Source: SAR202 cluster bacterium
GTDB taxonomy: Bacteria; Chloroflexota; Dehalococcoidia; Lucifugimonadales; UBA3495
Direction: 5' to 3'
Assembly: GCA_009392095.1 (NCBI GenBank)
Contig: VFHF01000199.1
Coordinates: 1-5,250, forward strand
Length of the DNA: 5,250 nucleotides
A program made the translations under genes and the position numbers. The notes below the pieces were generated by a model. It did no database searches and was not told where the DNA came from. It saw only the letters and a program-made list of their open reading frames with translations. Within the stretch, counting starts at the first letter, position 1, and each line of letters opens with the position of its first letter. Positions 1 to 5,193 of this stretch are shown piece by piece.

Positions 1-55
1 GAAAACCGTTATGGGGGCAACCTCATCGTGGGTTCGAATCCCACTCCCTCCGCCA
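1..55 (+). tRNA. tRNA-Ser (anticodon NGA), 3' part only
   Basis: This is the 3' part of a serine tRNA whose 5' half lies before the window. G1-A2 fit anticodon positions 35-36, with A3-A4 finishing the loop and ACCGT (5-9) as the 3' side of the anticodon stem. The anticodon therefore reads NGA, for UCN serine codons. A long class II variable arm follows: ATGGGG (11-16), GCAA loop, CCTCAT (21-26). The T arm is GTGGG (28-32), TTCGAAT loop, CCCAC (40-44). The acceptor strand TCCCTCC (45-51), discriminator G52 and an encoded CCA (53-55) end the gene. The long variable arm and G discriminator are typical of tRNA-Ser. The first anticodon base is outside the window, so the isoacceptor cannot be fixed. 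Confidence 0.93.
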
Positions 56-70
56 CTGTTAGGTACGGAA

Positions 71-107
71 AAGGCTCGTAGACCGAAATCTGCGAGCCTT
101 CTTTTTT
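71..107 (+). terminator. Rho-independent terminator of the tRNA-Ser gene
   Basis: AAGGCTCGTAGA (71-82) pairs with TCTGCGAGCCTT (89-100) through one T-G wobble, around the six-base loop CCGAAA. A T6 run follows at 102-107. It sits 15 bases after the tRNA CCA, so it most likely ends the tRNA transcript. Seen directly in the sequence. Confidence 0.9.
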
Positions 108-122
108 GGCCAAATAGCCAAA

Positions 123-144
123 CGTTGACCAATCGTTGACCAAT
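123..144. repeat. Perfect 11-bp tandem repeat beside the tRNA gene
   Basis: CGTTGACCAAT occurs twice head to tail, at 123-133 and 134-144. The preceding bases (GCCAAATAGCCAAA, 109-122) contain a looser repeat of the GCCAAA type. Short direct repeats beside a tRNA 3' end can be arm-type binding sites of a tyrosine recombinase. That role is inference here, as no integrase gene is in the window. Confidence 0.7.
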
Positions 145-150
145 TCACTT

Positions 151-174
151 TTGAGTCACCGTTTAGCGACTCAA
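151..174. repeat. Inverted repeat overlapping the stop codon of the small minus-strand gene
   Basis: TTGAGTC (151-157) and GACTCAA (168-174) form a perfect 7-bp stem around a 10-base loop. The loop contains the TAA stop (163-165) of the minus-strand gene. No T-run follows on either strand, so it is not a standard intrinsic terminator. It may act as an mRNA 3'-end hairpin. Confidence 0.4.
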
Positions 175-522
175 CTTCCCAGTAACATCGTTGATGTAGA
201 AGTACTCAATCCCATCGCAAAGTCGACCAGTGGCTTGAAACTCCCACTCCTTCTTTTTCGGGTCGAAAGATTTTTTTAAATCAGTAAAGCGACCTAAGTG
301 CATACCGAACCCAGAGTCGATTAGACACCCTCCACCACTAAGAGGGCCAACACTAGGATATCCAGCCTCCTTGGAGTCTTCGTAGTGTCTGTCCATAATC
401 CCAATTAGCATTGATTCGGTTAGGTTTGGTTCAGCTTCTTCCGCTGTCTTGGTCGCTGATGCAGTCGGGTTAGATTCGTCTGTCGCCCACGGCTCCGTAA
501 CCACTAGCCATAGGACAAGCAC
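163..522 (-). CDS. Small exported protein of unknown function, N-terminus split by a TAG
   Basis: I do not recognise a family. From a GTG at 522 the product has 119 residues: a short hydrophobic start (MLVLWLVV), a polar Asp/Glu/Thr-rich stretch to about residue 37, then a compact domain with two cysteines (GGGC near residue 66, GRLC near residue 102) and an ending YFYINDVTGKLSR. The two cysteines and hydrophobic start suggest a secreted or membrane-anchored protein with one disulfide. In the same frame, directly upstream, an ATG at 579 begins MRLLTAISVTTLAVSVAA, a good signal-peptide beginning. It is separated from the GTG only by TAG (complement of 523-525). The ancestral gene was therefore probably 163-579 and this copy may be broken. 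Neither start has a Shine-Dalgarno site. The coding strand is clear enough; whether the gene works is not. Confidence 0.5.
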   Translation of the reverse strand: MLVLWLVVTEPWATDESNPTASATKTAEEAEPNLTESMLIGIMDRHYEDSKEAGYPSVGPLSGGGCLIDSGFGMHLGRFTDLKKSFDPKKKEWEFQATGRLCDGIEYFYINDVTGKLSR

Positions 523-585
523 CTACGCCGCAACTGATACGGCTAGTGTGGTGACGGATATGGCGGTTAGTAATCGCATGGCGGT

Positions 586-613
586 AGTCTACACGGTCAA
601 GGCATGGAGTAAA
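586..613 (-). promoter_or_regulatory. Candidate leaderless promoter for the small exported protein
   Basis: On the minus strand TTTACT (complement of 608-613) is followed by a 16-base spacer and TAGACT (complement of 586-591). Six bases later comes the ATG at 579. This spacing would start transcription at or next to the ATG, giving a leaderless mRNA, which would explain the missing Shine-Dalgarno site. Both hexamers are only moderate matches, so the call is tentative. Confidence 0.25.
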
Positions 614-733
614 CTGCGGCCCATGCCCTGTCTACTTCTGATTGTCGCCGTCGTTATAATCGGCATCATAGTCAACTTCTGCCAAGTAATAATCACCACT
701 TAGGTGACTTTAAGACCAACGACAAAGTGACGT

Positions 734-1048
734 ATGTTAAGTTCCATCAAAAAACTCTTCACACACGAAACGGTTATCGCCCACAACGGGCATGAAATTG
801 TCATCGAACAAGGGTGGTTCATTAGACCCGTTGTTTACTTGGACGACGAGCGCATGTTCACAGTTGGTTTTACCCCAATAATGGGTGGGGAGAAATATCA
901 CAGAGTGGCCAAGGCAACGACGGATGACGGAAAGGAAGTCACATATTCCGTATTAATGGAGCAAAATTTTTCAAGGACTTCCTTTATTGTCGAGATTTTC
1001 GACGGCTCCTGGCATGGACAAAAGGGCCAATTAATATATTCCAGCTAA
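734..1048 (+). CDS. Hypothetical 104-residue protein, beta-rich
   Basis: I do not recognise a family. The product is soluble, with no signal peptide and no membrane segment. After a short basic N-terminal segment (LSSIKKLFTH) it shows alternating hydrophobic and polar residues typical of beta strands: HEIVIEQGWFIRPVVYLDD, about residues 20-38, then MFTVGFTP, VTYSVLMEQN and TSFIVEIFDG. A glycine-containing turn and QLIYSS end the protein. This suggests a small beta-barrel or sandwich. The ATG at 734 is preceded by a weak purine stretch (AAAGTGA, 725-731). The 211 bases between this gene and the small minus-strand gene hold no convincing gene. A TATAAT at 655-660 lacks a -35 at the right distance. 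The TAA overlaps the stop of a coding frame arriving from the other strand, so the ends are convergent. It could be a cargo gene of a tRNA-linked island. Confidence 0.55.
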   Translation: MLSSIKKLFTHETVIAHNGHEIVIEQGWFIRPVVYLDDERMFTVGFTPIMGGEKYHRVAKATTDDGKEVTYSVLMEQNFSRTSFIVEIFDGSWHGQKGQLIYSS

Positions 1049-1227
1049 TCATCGAAGCCGGAAACCCCGGCAATAACCGTCCACAACTCCAGGCTGAGTT
1101 CGGTGTTGCCAACAGGATTCGAAGAGTCCTCTCGAAACGTCTCAATCCCGGGCACATCAGTCAACCGGATCCGCTGCCTCCAAACGCCAAGGAGTTTGCC
1201 TGATACCGCACTGAATATTTTTTCTCT
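1045..1227 (-). pseudogene. Orphan C-terminal coding frame overlapping the end of the MFS gene
   Basis: On the minus strand, in the frame one base back from the transporter, an open stretch runs to a TAG at 1045-1047. It reads about REKIFSAVSGKLLGVWRQR, then IRLTDVPGIETFREDSSNP, then VGNTELSLELWTVIAG and VSGFDD. The amino-acid make-up and codon pattern look like real protein, whereas the annotated MFS tail over the same bases (NSLAFGGSGSG) looks like noise. The frame has no good start of its own; the first GTG is at 1155. It meets the transporter frame at an A6 run (complement of 1218-1223). Two readings fit. It may be the true C-terminal tail of the transporter, separated by a one-base indel or slippage. 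Or it may be the 3' remnant of another gene joined to the MFS gene by a deletion. I do not recognise the family, and the 5' boundary is approximate. Confidence 0.4.
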
Positions 1228-2468
1228 TGTATGGAAAACGCTGAAATAGAAGCGGGTATAAGCATAGCACCAGCGATTGCAAATGGGATTGTATAAGAGC
1301 CTGTCAAATCAAACAGCAATCCTGCTAACAGTACGCTTGCAAATCCGCCGAACTGATGAAACATAAACGCTATTCCGGAAATTGTAGCCAACGCTCTTAG
1401 ACCGTAAATATCAGCGGTCAAAGACGAGGTCAAAATAGGTGTTGCGACCCACGACATGCCAGCGAAAACAGCAAATATCCATAAACCAGCTGGAGCTGGG
1501 ATAGCGAGCATAGATAGATAGGCGATAGAACGTATAAAGTAACCAAGAGCTAACCAATTTTTGGTTCCTCCAAGCCGGTCCGATAGATAACCTGCTAACA
1601 TTCCCCCGAACATGTTCATGCCCATCATTACGCCAAAAATTAACGCAGCCAACTCTCCCGACACGCCTTCACTTTGAGCAAATGGTATGAAATGTACTCC
1701 CATGACGGAAGTTGTCATACCGCATACAAAATACGCGGCTGCCATCTGCCAGATCGGAGCAGAGTTGAATGAATCTCGCCAATTTTCAACTTCGAGAGGC
1801 CCCGCATTATCCTCCTGTGATTTAGTCAGGTTTTCTTCGATGAATCCCGGATCGCCATCTGGATTGAGACCTCTTTCAGAAGGACTCTTACGGAAGAAGA
1901 TTAAGCCCGTCGGTAGGGCTAGTAATGCTACCAACCCTAGCCCTACCCATGCGGTGCGCCAATTCGTCGCCTCTAAAAGGTACATAGTAAAAGGCACTAA
2001 GATCAGGCTGCCTGCTGACACAGCGGCCGAATTGATCGAGATCGCAAATCCGCGTCGTCTGCGGAACCAACGGGCCATCATGGCCGACAGATTTGTAGGA
2101 CCACTTCCGCTTTGTCCAAGAGAAAGCACGACTCCAAACATAAACGCCAAAAACAGTATGTGAAAGGTAAGAGCCATCATCATCGTCGATGCTCCGAGCA
2201 CTATGACGGAAGCTAATACAAGCTTCCTACCTCCGGTTTTGTCGAAGATTCGCCCGATAAATGGCTGACTAACCCCGTTTACTAGTACACCTAGGGAAGC
2301 CGCTATAGAAACCTCAAACCTACTCCATCCGAATTCGTCGCTCATAGGTACGACAAATACCCCGAAGCTCTGACGTGCTCCCGCCGCAACAAATCCGATA
2401 AACATAGCCGCAGCGCAAACATACCAGCCGTAATAGATCGGTTTTTTCGTCTTGGCTATCGTTTCCAT
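1161..2468 (-). CDS. Major facilitator superfamily transporter, monocarboxylate / oxalate-formate antiporter type
   Basis: This is a 12-helix inner-membrane secondary transporter of 435 residues. It opens with YYGWYVCAAAMF (12-23) and SFGVFVVPMSDEFGWSR (34-50), the usual opening of MCT/OFA-type MFS proteins. Loop 2-3 carries the MFS motif A as GRIFDKTGGRK (72-82). MARWFRRRRGFAISI (131-145) and NWRTAW (169-174) are also family features. A polar loop (about 192-238) separates the halves. The second half has a motif-A echo, GYLSDRLGG (293-301), and the late signature ADIYGLRALATISG (352-365) with FDLTGSY (386-392). The substrate cannot be told; relatives move small carboxylates. ATG 2468 is the first start after an in-frame TGA and has only a weak GCGGG upstream. 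The last 20 or so residues look out of frame (see the overlapping fragment). It is divergent from the other MFS gene. Confidence 0.88.
   Translation of the reverse strand: METIAKTKKPIYYGWYVCAAAMFIGFVAAGARQSFGVFVVPMSDEFGWSRFEVSIAASLGVLVNGVSQPFIGRIFDKTGGRKLVLASVIVLGASTMMMALTFHILFLAFMFGVVLSLGQSGSGPTNLSAMMARWFRRRRGFAISINSAAVSAGSLILVPFTMYLLEATNWRTAWVGLGLVALLALPTGLIFFRKSPSERGLNPDGDPGFIEENLTKSQEDNAGPLEVENWRDSFNSAPIWQMAAAYFVCGMTTSVMGVHFIPFAQSEGVSGELAALIFGVMMGMNMFGGMLAGYLSDRLGGTKNWLALGYFIRSIAYLSMLAIPAPAGLWIFAVFAGMSWVATPILTSSLTADIYGLRALATISGIAFMFHQFGGFASVLLAGLLFDLTGSYTIPFAIAGAMLIPASISAFSIQEKKYSVRYQANSLAFGGSGSG
1912..1947. repeat. Perfect 11-bp inverted repeat inside the MFS coding region
   Basis: GGTAGGGCTAG (1912-1922) pairs perfectly with CTAGCCCTACC (1937-1947) around a 14-base loop. 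A second CTACC at 1928-1932 inside the loop could pair with the same GGTAG (1912-1916), so two exclusive hairpins are possible. It lies in codons for a transmembrane helix near residues 174-186 (VGLGLVALLALPTG). The repetitive Leu/Gly/Val codons may account for it by chance. Confidence 0.6.
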
Positions 2469-2478
2469 TAAGCCCGCA

Positions 2479-2492
2479 GCGTCTGGCGACGC
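2479..2492. promoter_or_regulatory. Small hairpin in the leader of the minus-strand MFS gene
   Basis: GCGTC (2479-2483) and GACGC (2488-2492) form a 5-bp GC-rich stem with a four-base loop, 10 bases upstream of the ATG at 2468. It could affect ribosome access or be part of an operator. It is short enough to be chance. Confidence 0.25.
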
Positions 2493-2526
2493 GTTGATAA
2501 CTGAGAAGATGCCGAATCATAACACG

Positions 2527-2540
2527 TGGCTCGCGAGACA
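2527..2540. promoter_or_regulatory. Candidate operator between the divergent MFS genes
   Basis: TGGCTCGCGAGACA is a palindrome with one mismatched pair around the perfect 8-bp core CTCGCGAG (2530-2537). It overlaps neither coding region and sits 25 bases before the -35 box of the plus-strand promoter, next to a CACGTG palindrome (2523-2528). A dimeric regulator could bind here and control both transporters. No regulator gene is nearby, so this is inference from position and symmetry. Confidence 0.3.
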
Positions 2541-2564
2541 GCGGTCATGAGTTCAACATTTAGA

Positions 2565-2593
2565 TTGACGCGCTGGAAGCGCAGACCTATAGT
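2565..2593 (+). promoter_or_regulatory. Sigma70-like promoter of the plus-strand MFS gene
   Basis: TTGACG (2565-2570) is followed by exactly 17 bases and TATAGT (2588-2593); each box matches the consensus at five of six positions. The spacer begins inside an inverted repeat, GCGCT-GGA-AGCGC (2570-2582), a possible operator. Transcription would start near 2599-2601, giving a leader of about 80 bases before the ATG at 2680. Confidence 0.6.
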
Positions 2594-2664
2594 TCACCGT
2601 GTTCTTAAGCGTGAAGGGACCACCGTATGGCGACCTAGCGTTTATTAAACGGCCGGATGGGTCC

Positions 2665-2670
2665 AGGGGA
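2665..2670 (+). promoter_or_regulatory. Ribosome binding site that decides the start at 2680
   Basis: AGGGGA lies nine bases upstream of the ATG at 2680. The longer frame could begin at a GTG at 2599, but that has no ribosome binding site and coincides with the predicted transcription start. The site therefore favours the ATG. Confidence 0.55.
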
Positions 2671-2679
2671 CGAGATTAT

Positions 2680-3960
2680 ATGACCGGAACCAACTCACAA
2701 ATAACCAACCCAGAGACCCGTGGAATGCGGAACACTGCACCGTTCATTTTGACCGGGTTAAGCGCAGGCCACGGAATTTTTCACTGGTTCAGCCAGAGCT
2801 TCTTCGTGATGTTGCCGGAGGTTGTTGCTACTTTCGGTCTGAATGGCCTTCAGGTTGGCGCTATCTCTGCTACGCGTGAAGTTGTTTCGGGGATCATCGC
2901 CCTCCCAGGCGGAGTGGTGACTGATATGGTCCGGAGACATTGGGGCATGGTTCTGGCCGGATGTATGGGGTTGTTTGGCGTGGGCTGGCTGATCATGAGC
3001 ATTTCCCCAATCTACCCGGTTTTGTTGCTAGGAATGGCTGCCGTCGCGGCTGCGGCCGCTATCTGGCACCTGCCCGCAGCCGCAGCCCTGTCACAGCGGT
3101 TCGCCGACCGGCGCGGCTCCGCTCTTTCGATCCATGGCGTTGGCGGCAACATCGGAGACGTCCTCGGCCCGGCGTTGACTGGGGTACTTCTTCTAACCCT
3201 CAGTTGGCGAGGTGTTCTTAGCATCTACGCGGTGGTCCCTCTGCTATTGATCTTCATAGTTTTTTGGGCTTTTAGGGACATTGGGCGCACCGGATTTCTG
3301 GACACGGTGCGGCCCGGATTCCGAGAACAGATGGCCGACACCCGTGAATCTTTCAAAGATCACCCGCGGTTATGGGGAATTATGGCCGTAGCAGGCCTTC
3401 GCGGCATGGCCAGTGTGGCGTTTCTTCCTTTTCTGGCTTTGTATCTGGGGCTTGACGACGAGTTGGGGCTGGGCAACGCGGCTCTCGGTCTACACATAGC
3501 GTTGCTTGTTGGCGTGGGAGTCGTGGCAGCGCCGGTCGTGGGTTACATCTCTGACCGCGTTGGTAGGAAATTGGTGTTGATTCCTGAGATGTTGGCGCTG
3601 TCCGCTCTGACCGCGCTCCTAGTGCCATTCGGCGAAGGGGCCGGTTTGATCATTATCCTGGCTCTGCTAGGCGTCTTCTTTTTCAGCGACCAGCCCATTT
3701 TGACTGCCGCCGCACTGGACATTGTCGGCGATAAAGTCGCCGCTAGCACTCTTGGAGTGTTCTCTTTTTCCCGATTTGTGCTCGCCGCCGGATCCCCGCT
3801 TATCGCCGGGGAATTGTTCGATGAAGTTGGGATTGAATCAACGTTTTTCTTTGTGGCTGGTATTTACCTTCTGGCCACGGTGGTTTTGCTGCTGGTGCCG
3901 CTGTCCGGGTCGGATTCTATCTCAGAAAATGGCGACGGTAACAACCAAACCCAGATCTAA
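2680..3960 (+). CDS. Major facilitator superfamily transporter, fosmidomycin-resistance (Fsr) type
   Basis: This is a 12-helix inner-membrane transporter of 426 residues from the ATG at 2680. The opening GHGIFHWFSQSFFVMLPEV (30-48) and FGLNGLQVG (52-60) match the GHG...LP pattern of Fsr-like drug exporters. Motif A in loop 2-3 is PGGVVTDMVRRHWG (76-89). A histidine-proline-like segment, IWHLPAAAALSQRFADRRG (128-146), then ALSIHGVGGNIGDVLGP (148-164), is the clearest family signature. A charged central loop (about 198-230) separates the halves, and GYISDRVGRK (288-297) repeats motif A. The polar tail ends SENGDGNNQTQI. Relatives export fosmidomycin and other small compounds by proton antiport; the natural substrate here is unknown. 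The gene is intact and has its own promoter. It is not closely similar to the divergent MFS protein, so this is not a recent duplication. A GTG start at 2599 would add 27 polar residues. Confidence 0.88.
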   Translation: MTGTNSQITNPETRGMRNTAPFILTGLSAGHGIFHWFSQSFFVMLPEVVATFGLNGLQVGAISATREVVSGIIALPGGVVTDMVRRHWGMVLAGCMGLFGVGWLIMSISPIYPVLLLGMAAVAAAAAIWHLPAAAALSQRFADRRGSALSIHGVGGNIGDVLGPALTGVLLLTLSWRGVLSIYAVVPLLLIFIVFWAFRDIGRTGFLDTVRPGFREQMADTRESFKDHPRLWGIMAVAGLRGMASVAFLPFLALYLGLDDELGLGNAALGLHIALLVGVGVVAAPVVGYISDRVGRKLVLIPEMLALSALTALLVPFGEGAGLIIILALLGVFFFSDQPILTAAALDIVGDKVAASTLGVFSFSRFVLAAGSPLIAGELFDEVGIESTFFFVAGIYLLATVVLLLVPLSGSDSISENGDGNNQTQI

Positions 3961-4020
3961 CTTCAGCCTAGTTGTGCCAGAATCTTTGCGGTGCATTTTA
4001 TCGCTCCACTGAAGAGAGTC

Positions 4021-4042
4021 ACACGCGCTCTTTCGTGTTTTT
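4021..4042 (+). terminator. Weak terminator-like hairpin after the Fsr-type gene
   Basis: ACACG (4021-4025) pairs with CGTGT (4034-4038) around an eight-base loop and leads directly into a T5 run (4038-4042). The stem is short, so termination would be partial at best. The same T-run is where the reading frame of the next, broken gene seems to change. Confidence 0.3.
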
Positions 4043-4601
4043 AATGGGCTTTTCTACAAGGTGCTGATTGGTTCTCTGGCCGTGTCGGTGGCCGCCAAAT
4101 CGCTGATCAACCTTGTCATTGAACCGGTCGTCCCTGGCACGTCGTTATCCGCCCTCTGAGGTCAGTTTTATCCCTATTCGCCGGTCAGATTCGCGATAAC
4201 TCACTATGAGGCTTGGCACGATGGGTGGCCGGATTATCCGGATGGAGTCTACGGCGAGATTTCCTCTCATCCAGGCGGTTTCATCGAACGATTCGCAGCG
4301 TTCGACAGCGTAGAAATCATCGTGTTCTTCGGCTTGGCGATTCTTATCGTTGGATATGTTTCTATTTCGACGTTCGGCAAATCCCGCTCAGGGATGGTTC
4401 CGACACACGTTGGGCTGGGCATGATATGGGCCACGGCGATAAGTAATGAAGGGGAGATTGCGTTGTTCGGCCAAGCCACGGATTTTCTCTTAATCCGGCC
4501 TATCGGAATCGCTAATCTCGCAGGTGGCATAGTTCTTGTTGGGCTTATACTAGTGCTCCTAATATCAACCTATCAAAAGCTAGTCTCGAACCCTAAAGAG
4601 C

Positions 4602-4607
4602 AAGGAG
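4602..4607 (+). promoter_or_regulatory. Strong ribosome binding site of the AllA-like gene
   Basis: AAGGAG lies six bases before the ATG at 4614, inside the last codons of the preceding membrane gene. This is the best Shine-Dalgarno match in the window. It fixes the start and indicates independent initiation despite the overlap. Confidence 0.8.
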
Positions 4608-4613
4608 CCCCAA

Positions 4614-5171
4614 ATGGGGAAGGCATACAGCCTCAAAGTTGAGCCAATGACCGAAGAATCGTTTGAGCCGTTCGGAGAGTTGATTGATCCCCAGGAGCGG
4701 CCGGCAGACCGGCGCATGATCTTGCCTCTTGGGTTTTATGCCGAAGGCAGAACGACCCTAAGTTCCATATGGCAGCCATGCGAGGGTCTTACATTCTCGG
4801 AGATGGAGCGGCACTTTGGGGTAACTCAGACTTTCTTCCAACTCAGTGGCGCACCTACGGTTGTGGCCGCCGCTGTACCAACTGACCCAGACCCCATGGC
4901 GATCCCGGAACCCGATCAGATCAGGGCGTTCCTGATTGATCCCAGTAAAGGTTATTCGTTCAAGGTTGGAACGTGGCACTCAGTGAAACGGTTCGTTCTT
5001 GCCCCTCCGGGTGCGACGCTGGCTGTGATCAACTCAGACCCGAATCCCTCCCAGGTCGTGGACTACCAGGAAAATCTGAGCCTCACCTATTCCGACCTAG
5101 CAACCGATCAAAATCCGCGCCGGGATGACTTTGGCGGCAGGTTCGGGATAGTATTCGAATTGACGCTTTAA
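4614..5171 (+). CDS. Ureidoglycolate lyase (AllA) family protein
   Basis: The 185-residue cytoplasmic protein matches the AllA family (ureidoglycolate lyase, cupin-like fold). Characterised members cleave ureidoglycolate to glyoxylate and urea in allantoin breakdown. Visible family features are an N-terminal SFEPFGELI (16-24), MERHFGVTQTFFQLSG (64-79) with the typical ERH followed by a Q, and RAFLIDPSKGYSFKVGTWH (104-122) with the conserved G-x-WH. It is somewhat longer than the roughly 160-residue E. coli enzyme, through extra residues at 30-50 and a C-terminal tail NPRRDDFGGRFGIVFELTL. The start is set by a strong ribosome binding site. It overlaps the broken membrane gene, whose product may once have partnered it. 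No allantoinase or allantoate amidohydrolase is in the window, so the true substrate could be a different small ureide or hydroxy acid. Confidence 0.85.
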   Translation: MGKAYSLKVEPMTEESFEPFGELIDPQERPADRRMILPLGFYAEGRTTLSSIWQPCEGLTFSEMERHFGVTQTFFQLSGAPTVVAAAVPTDPDPMAIPEPDQIRAFLIDPSKGYSFKVGTWHSVKRFVLAPPGATLAVINSDPNPSQVVDYQENLSLTYSDLATDQNPRRDDFGGRFGIVFELTL

Positions 5172-5193
5172 AGCCAAGCATCGCTTCAGGCTT
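5171..5193 (+). other. Hairpin just after the AllA-like gene
   Basis: AAGCC (5171-5175) pairs with GGCTT (5189-5193), and AAGC (5176-5179) with GCTT (5183-5186), with a two-base bulge. No T-run follows, so it is at most a weak or Rho-assisted 3' end. Together with CCGTC/GACGG at 5220-5234 it is the only structure in the last 79 bases. Confidence 0.3.

Larger units (their letters stand above)
4013..4642 (+). pseudogene. Small multi-helix membrane protein, interrupted by TGA
   Basis: One frame is open from 4013 to the TAA at 4640-4642, apart from a TGA at 4157-4159. Before it the frame reads KVLIGSLAVSVAAKSLINLV and IEPVVPGTSLSAL, a helix plus a loop. After it come 160 codons: a polar loop (YEAWHDGWPDYPDGVYGEIS), a helix near IIVFFGLAILIVGYVSI, a GMVPTHVGLGMIWATAI segment, and a last helix IGIANLAGGIVLVGLILVLL. 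Neither part has a credible start. After the TGA the first GTG is at 4322, inside a helix. Upstream, GTG 3991 opens VHFIAPLKRVTRALSCF in the neighbouring frame; dropping one T from the T5 run (4038-4042) would join it to NGLFYKVLIGS. The gene therefore appears to carry two lesions. I do not recognise the family. Its end overlaps the AllA-like gene by 29 bases, suggesting an old operon. TGA is a normal stop elsewhere in the window, so recoding is unlikely. Confidence 0.5.

Noticed and set aside
655..660. A perfect TATAAT upstream of the 104-residue gene.
   Set aside because: No -35-like hexamer lies 16-18 bases upstream and there is no extended -10 TGn, so it is not called as a promoter.
578..703. 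A 41-residue plus-strand frame from ATG 578 with a basic start and a long hydrophobic helix (CLLLIVAVVIIGIIVNF), which could be a small membrane protein.
   Set aside because: There is no ribosome binding site or promoter at a suitable distance, and its start overlaps the signal-peptide region of the minus-strand gene. Hydrophobic short frames arise easily by chance. It remains possible but is not supported.
1057..1071. GCCGG-AAACC-CCGGC inverted repeat between the convergent genes, as a possible terminator.
   Set aside because: It has a 5-bp stem without a following T-run on either strand, and it lies within the orphan minus-strand coding frame.
1687..2163. A 158-codon open frame on the plus strand.
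   Set aside because: It is opposite the transmembrane part of a well-supported MFS gene, and its product is basic and low-quality. It is a shadow frame.
4157..4159. The TGA as a selenocysteine codon.
   Set aside because: No SECIS-like hairpin with a suitable apical loop is apparent just downstream. The context (SAL-x-GQFYP) resembles no known selenoprotein site, and the gene also seems to have another lesion.
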